Shown here in pieces: positions 5,736 to 7,754 of a DNA stretch of 7,754 nucleotides; position 1 is the stretch's first letter, and every line of letters begins with the position of its first letter. The DNA is taken from contig MFJZ01000023.1 in the NCBI GenBank assembly GCA_001781025.1, forward strand, positions 1-7,754. Reading direction: 5' to 3'. This DNA is from Candidatus Gottesmanbacteria bacterium RIFCSPLOWO2_01_FULL_49_10. GTDB taxonomy: Bacteria > Patescibacteriota > Microgenomatia > UBA10105 > UBA927. The translations under genes were made by a program, and so were the position numbers. A model generated the notes under the pieces. That model was not told the origin of the DNA. It did no database searches and worked only from the letters and a program-made list of their open reading frames with translations.

Positions 5736-5989
5736 TGGGAAAGTTTTTGTTCGAGCTTTGGGAGCGTATCGACGACGACGACATCCTTTTTGAGTTTAGC
5801 CATATCTTGCTCAAGCGAAAGGACGTCATCGCCCGCCGTAAGCCTGGTCGCACGGGAAGCCTGGCTCACGGTCGTTTGGGTTTGACTCATGAGATAGTAC
5901 ATCGCGATACCCGTGCCAAAAAGAACCAACAGAAAAAGAAAAAACGGAACTGAGTAAAAAAATGCAAAATGTTTTTGTTTGAGATACAT
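5732..5989 (-). CDS. Small single-pass membrane protein, hypothetical
   Basis: Not recognised. 85 residues from the ATG at 5989: a basic N-terminus (MYLKQKHF), one hydrophobic segment at about residues 8-34 (FFYSVPFFLFLLVLFGTG and onward), then a soluble tail with likely helical/coiled-coil character (LEQDMAKLKKDVVVVDTLPKLEQKL). The orientation is probably N-in with the tail outside. A GTG at 6001 would add four residues but lies inside the ribosome binding site AAGGAG (6006-6001), so the ATG, 11 nt beyond that site, is preferred. The site overlaps the TAA of the upstream gene, and the 3' end overlaps prs by ATGA, so it is coupled on both sides. The size and topology recall small division-type (FtsL-like) membrane proteins, but nothing in the sequence proves it. 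It may act with the secreted product encoded just upstream. Confidence 0.8.
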   Translation of the reverse strand: MYLKQKHFAFFYSVPFFLFLLVLFGTGIAMYYLMSQTQTTVSQASRATRLTAGDDVLSLEQDMAKLKKDVVVVDTLPKLEQKLSQ

Positions 5990-5998
5990 AAAGACACT

Positions 5999-6007
5999 CA
6001 CTCCTTA
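5999..6007 (-). promoter_or_regulatory. Ribosome binding site fused to upstream stop codon
   Basis: On the minus strand TAAGGAG (6007-6001) is both the stop codon of the secreted-protein gene and the Shine-Dalgarno sequence of the next gene. It is the strongest ribosome binding site in the window and rules out the GTG at 6001 as a sensible start. Confidence 0.7.
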
Positions 6008-6586
6008 GTTGCCCTCAACGGTCAGCTGTTGTATGGTCGCGGTCTCCTGGGCAAATGCAGACTCGAGAGACGCAATGGTTGCCCGGAGATTCGTTGTTTT
6101 GGATTTTGCTAACTGCTTTTTTGCGGTATCAAACTTTGCCGCGCGATAGTAATCATTCCATGATGTATTGGCCGGCGCAACCGATGTCCGAAGTGACGCC
6201 AGTGTCGCATCAGTCCTCTGGATGAGGGTATCAAACGGTCCGACTTCCTTTCCGCTATCAACCAATTTTTGGCGACGCGACTTTACTTTATCCTGAAATA
6301 CGGTGTAGTCGGCGGCAAGGCGGTTAAGGCGTGACTGAACTGTCCCATCTTTCACGAGTTTTTTCATGGTTACTCCCTTTTTGCCCGCCACCATTTCTAC
6401 TGCTACACCTGCATCTTCGTCCCCGACCGGACACCCGCACCCGTCGTATCCGCACGCATCAGCACAACGGGGATCGCCGGTTTGTTGCAAAACCTTTACG
6501 TCTTGGGCGAGAAGTTGTTGCTTGAAAACAATCGAAAGAGAAAAAAGAATAAGCACCAGAGAAAGTACTTTAAGAGGCAATTTCAT
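6005..6586 (-). CDS. Secreted protein with four-Cys motif, hypothetical
   Basis: Not recognised. 193 residues. A signal peptide is clear: Lys2 and Lys6, a hydrophobic core (VLSLVLILFSLSIVF) at 7-21, and a probable cut near LLA-QD at 27/28. The mature N-terminus carries Cys41, Cys45, Cys50 and Cys52 (CADACGYDGCGCP), a compact cluster that could form disulfides or bind metal, followed by an acidic, then basic stretch (KKGVTMKKLVKDG at 69-81). Residues about 82-188 are Ala/Thr/Lys/Leu-rich and look helical, probably a coiled coil or helical bundle. AGGGA about 9 nt before the ATG is a modest ribosome binding site; the gap to the HAD gene is 21 nt. Co-transcription with the following membrane protein suggests a joint envelope role, which is inference. 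Confidence 0.82.
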   Translation of the reverse strand: MKLPLKVLSLVLILFSLSIVFKQQLLAQDVKVLQQTGDPRCADACGYDGCGCPVGDEDAGVAVEMVAGKKGVTMKKLVKDGTVQSRLNRLAADYTVFQDKVKSRRQKLVDSGKEVGPFDTLIQRTDATLASLRTSVAPANTSWNDYYRAAKFDTAKKQLAKSKTTNLRATIASLESAFAQETATIQQLTVEGN

Positions 6587-6607
6587 AAACGATATTCCCT
6601 AAGAGCA

Positions 6608-7351
6608 TTAGACACTAGGCCGCTCCTTCTTGTCAAGCCGATTAACCCCAAACATCCCAAGGACACGCGGGTCCATAAGGGAGTCAACAAGAAGGTCAGG
6701 ACGCTCTTTTGCAAGCATTCCCCGGTCATGTCCACCGGTCGTGACCCCGATCGTAACGGCTCCGATTGCCCTCCCGCACCGAATATCGTGCACCGTGTCC
6801 CCGATGACGACGATATCTCCTCCGGTCAAGCGAACGCCCAACTCTTGGAAAGCTTTATCAAACACCAGATGACTAAGCGCAATCCGATCATCGGCTTCCT
6901 CTCCGTACAACCCAAAATGAAATACATCTGGAACTCCTGCGTGAGATAATTTCCATAGAGCGATAGACGTGGCATTCCCCGTCAGAACCCCAACGATATA
7001 CCGATCCGGATGTGCCCCAAGACGCCGAGCAAGCGTGCATGCATCGGGGATCGCTTTGTAAAGCTGCTCGACCCCGGCGTCCTCGTCAAATAACGCGACG
7101 CGACGCTTGAGGTAACGGGGAAACTTCGCACGTATTGTTTGCCTGTTTATACCCAATGGAGATAATTCTTCCCAGGCAATTTTTTGCTCTATTGATCCCT
7201 CGTGCTTTCCGATCGGATCAAATGGAAGCACCTTTACCCCATATACCTCATTTAGCGCCTGGGTGTAGCGCGTCACCCACGACGTCTTTCTCCCCACGTG
7301 GTAGATAAGCGTGCCGTCGATGTCAAAAAGCACGAGTTTCTTAGATTTCAT
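6608..7351 (-). CDS. HAD-superfamily hydrolase, phosphoglycolate phosphatase-like
   Basis: Cytoplasmic Mg-dependent phosphatase of the haloacid dehalogenase superfamily. 247 residues. Motif I is LFDIDGTL at 8-15 with nucleophile Asp10 and acid/base Asp12; motif II is GVLTGN with Thr124; the motif III lysine is probably Lys166 in FDKAFQ; motif IV is VVIGDTVHDI with Asp185 and Asp189. The helical region between 16 and about 105 is a C1-type cap, as in Gph/PgmB proteins, and the C-terminal VTTGGHDRGML plus PDLLVDSL pattern is typical of the Gph group. The substrate cannot be read from sequence, so no gene symbol is given. The start ATG overlaps the TGA of the upstream aminotransferase gene (ATGA, 7348-7351), so translation is likely coupled; AAGGGA lies 11 nt upstream. 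Family certain, substrate unknown. Confidence 0.93.
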   Translation of the reverse strand: MKSKKLVLFDIDGTLIYHVGRKTSWVTRYTQALNEVYGVKVLPFDPIGKHEGSIEQKIAWEELSPLGINRQTIRAKFPRYLKRRVALFDEDAGVEQLYKAIPDACTLARRLGAHPDRYIVGVLTGNATSIALWKLSHAGVPDVFHFGLYGEEADDRIALSHLVFDKAFQELGVRLTGGDIVVIGDTVHDIRCGRAIGAVTIGVTTGGHDRGMLAKERPDLLVDSLMDPRVLGMFGVNRLDKKERPSV

Positions 7352-7754
7352 TTGGAAAAAAATCCCTTCAGCCGCTTCAGGCCATCAATAAGGACAGCAT
7401 CCTCAACAGCAAAGGAGATGCGGAAGTGTCCCTCGCCGCCTGCGCCAAAAAAGCTCCCAGGGACGACGGCGACTTTTGCCTTGGTCAAAAGATCTTCACA
7501 AAGATCAACGCTTTTGCGATTGCCTTCATAACGCACAAACGCATAATATGCCCCGGCAACCGTCGGGAGCCTCAGTTGGTCAATACCGGAAATAGCCTCG
7601 ATCGTCATCTGTCGCCGCCTGGCATAGGCTACCTTGCTCTGGACGACAAAATCCTGGCTGGCGGTGAGGGCGGCAATTGCGGCTCGCTGGGAAATCTTCG
7701 GCACACACCCGACCAGGCTATCATGGACTTTCGCAAACGTCTTAAGGGTTTCTT
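7348..7754 (-). CDS. Class I/II PLP-dependent aminotransferase, C-terminal part (5' end cut by window edge)
   Basis: About 135 codons of the small C-terminal domain; the PLP lysine and most of the large domain lie beyond the right edge. The frame is open to base 7754, and the GTG at 7704 is internal, not a start. Seen: a fold-type I C-terminal pattern with DSLVGCVPKISQRAAIAAL just inside the edge, an RRRQM segment, LPTVAGAYYAFVRY (substrate-side loop of aspartate-type aminotransferases), VVPGSFFGAGGEGHFRISFA, where the Arg in FRISFA is the residue expected to bind the substrate carboxylate, and a final LIDGLKRLKGFF helix. This fits the aspartate/aromatic/LL-diaminopimelate-type subgroup (AAT I); the substrate is not resolved. 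The TGA overlaps the HAD start, making it the first visible gene of the coupled operon. Confidence 0.9.
   Translation of the reverse strand, partial: ETLKTFAKVHDSLVGCVPKISQRAAIAALTASQDFVVQSKVAYARRRQMTIEAISGIDQLRLPTVAGAYYAFVRYEGNRKSVDLCEDLLTKAKVAVVPGSFFGAGGEGHFRISFAVEDAVLIDGLKRLKGFFSK

Noticed and set aside
5999..6001. GTG start for the small membrane protein
   Set aside because: It lies within the AAGGAG ribosome binding site; the ATG at 5989 downstream is better placed.
6482..6949. A 155-codon plus-strand frame
   Set aside because: It crosses the end of the HAD gene and the start of the secreted-protein gene on the other strand; basic, low-complexity translation with no domain.

Overview
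All ten recognisable genes lie on the minus strand, packed tightly and read from high to low coordinates. The mix of small compact proteins, a divergent CysRS zinc-site loop, a signal peptidase with a long C-terminal extension, a lone MIP18-type protein, poorly conserved small secreted and membrane proteins and weak or absent Shine-Dalgarno sequences at several starts suggests a Candidate Phyla Radiation (Patescibacteria, Parcubacteria-like) genome. That placement is an inference from gene style, not from a marker phylogeny.

In transcription order: the C-terminal part of a PLP-dependent class I/II aminotransferase (cut by the right edge), a phosphoglycolate-phosphatase-like HAD hydrolase (ATGA overlap), a secreted Cys-motif protein, a single-pass membrane protein (its SD is fused to the preceding stop), and prs, PRPP synthetase (ATGA overlap). 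These five look like one translationally coupled operon. Then come recR (recombination mediator) and a MIP18/DUF59 protein as isolated units. A second tight cluster follows: a Lys/Gln-rich hypothetical protein, a signal peptidase I fused to a CAP/SCP-like domain, and cysS (cut by the left edge).

The three gaps that separate these units (3548-3634, 3947-4027 and 4658-4823) are almost entirely filled by degenerate 7-nt-period repeats arranged head-to-head. Each makes a long imperfect hairpin with an A-rich 5' arm and a T-rich 3' arm on either strand. All other junctions are overlaps or gaps of 24 nt or less. Two further 7-nt tandem arrays lie inside the cysS coding sequence, and a perfect 15+1+15 nt palindrome sits in frame inside recR at a loop that appears longer than in known RecR proteins. 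The repeat system (gap-filling heptad hairpins plus in-frame repeats in genes) is the most unusual thing here; the signal peptidase-CAP fusion is second. No RNA genes, CRISPR array, transposase or convincing plus-strand gene was found.
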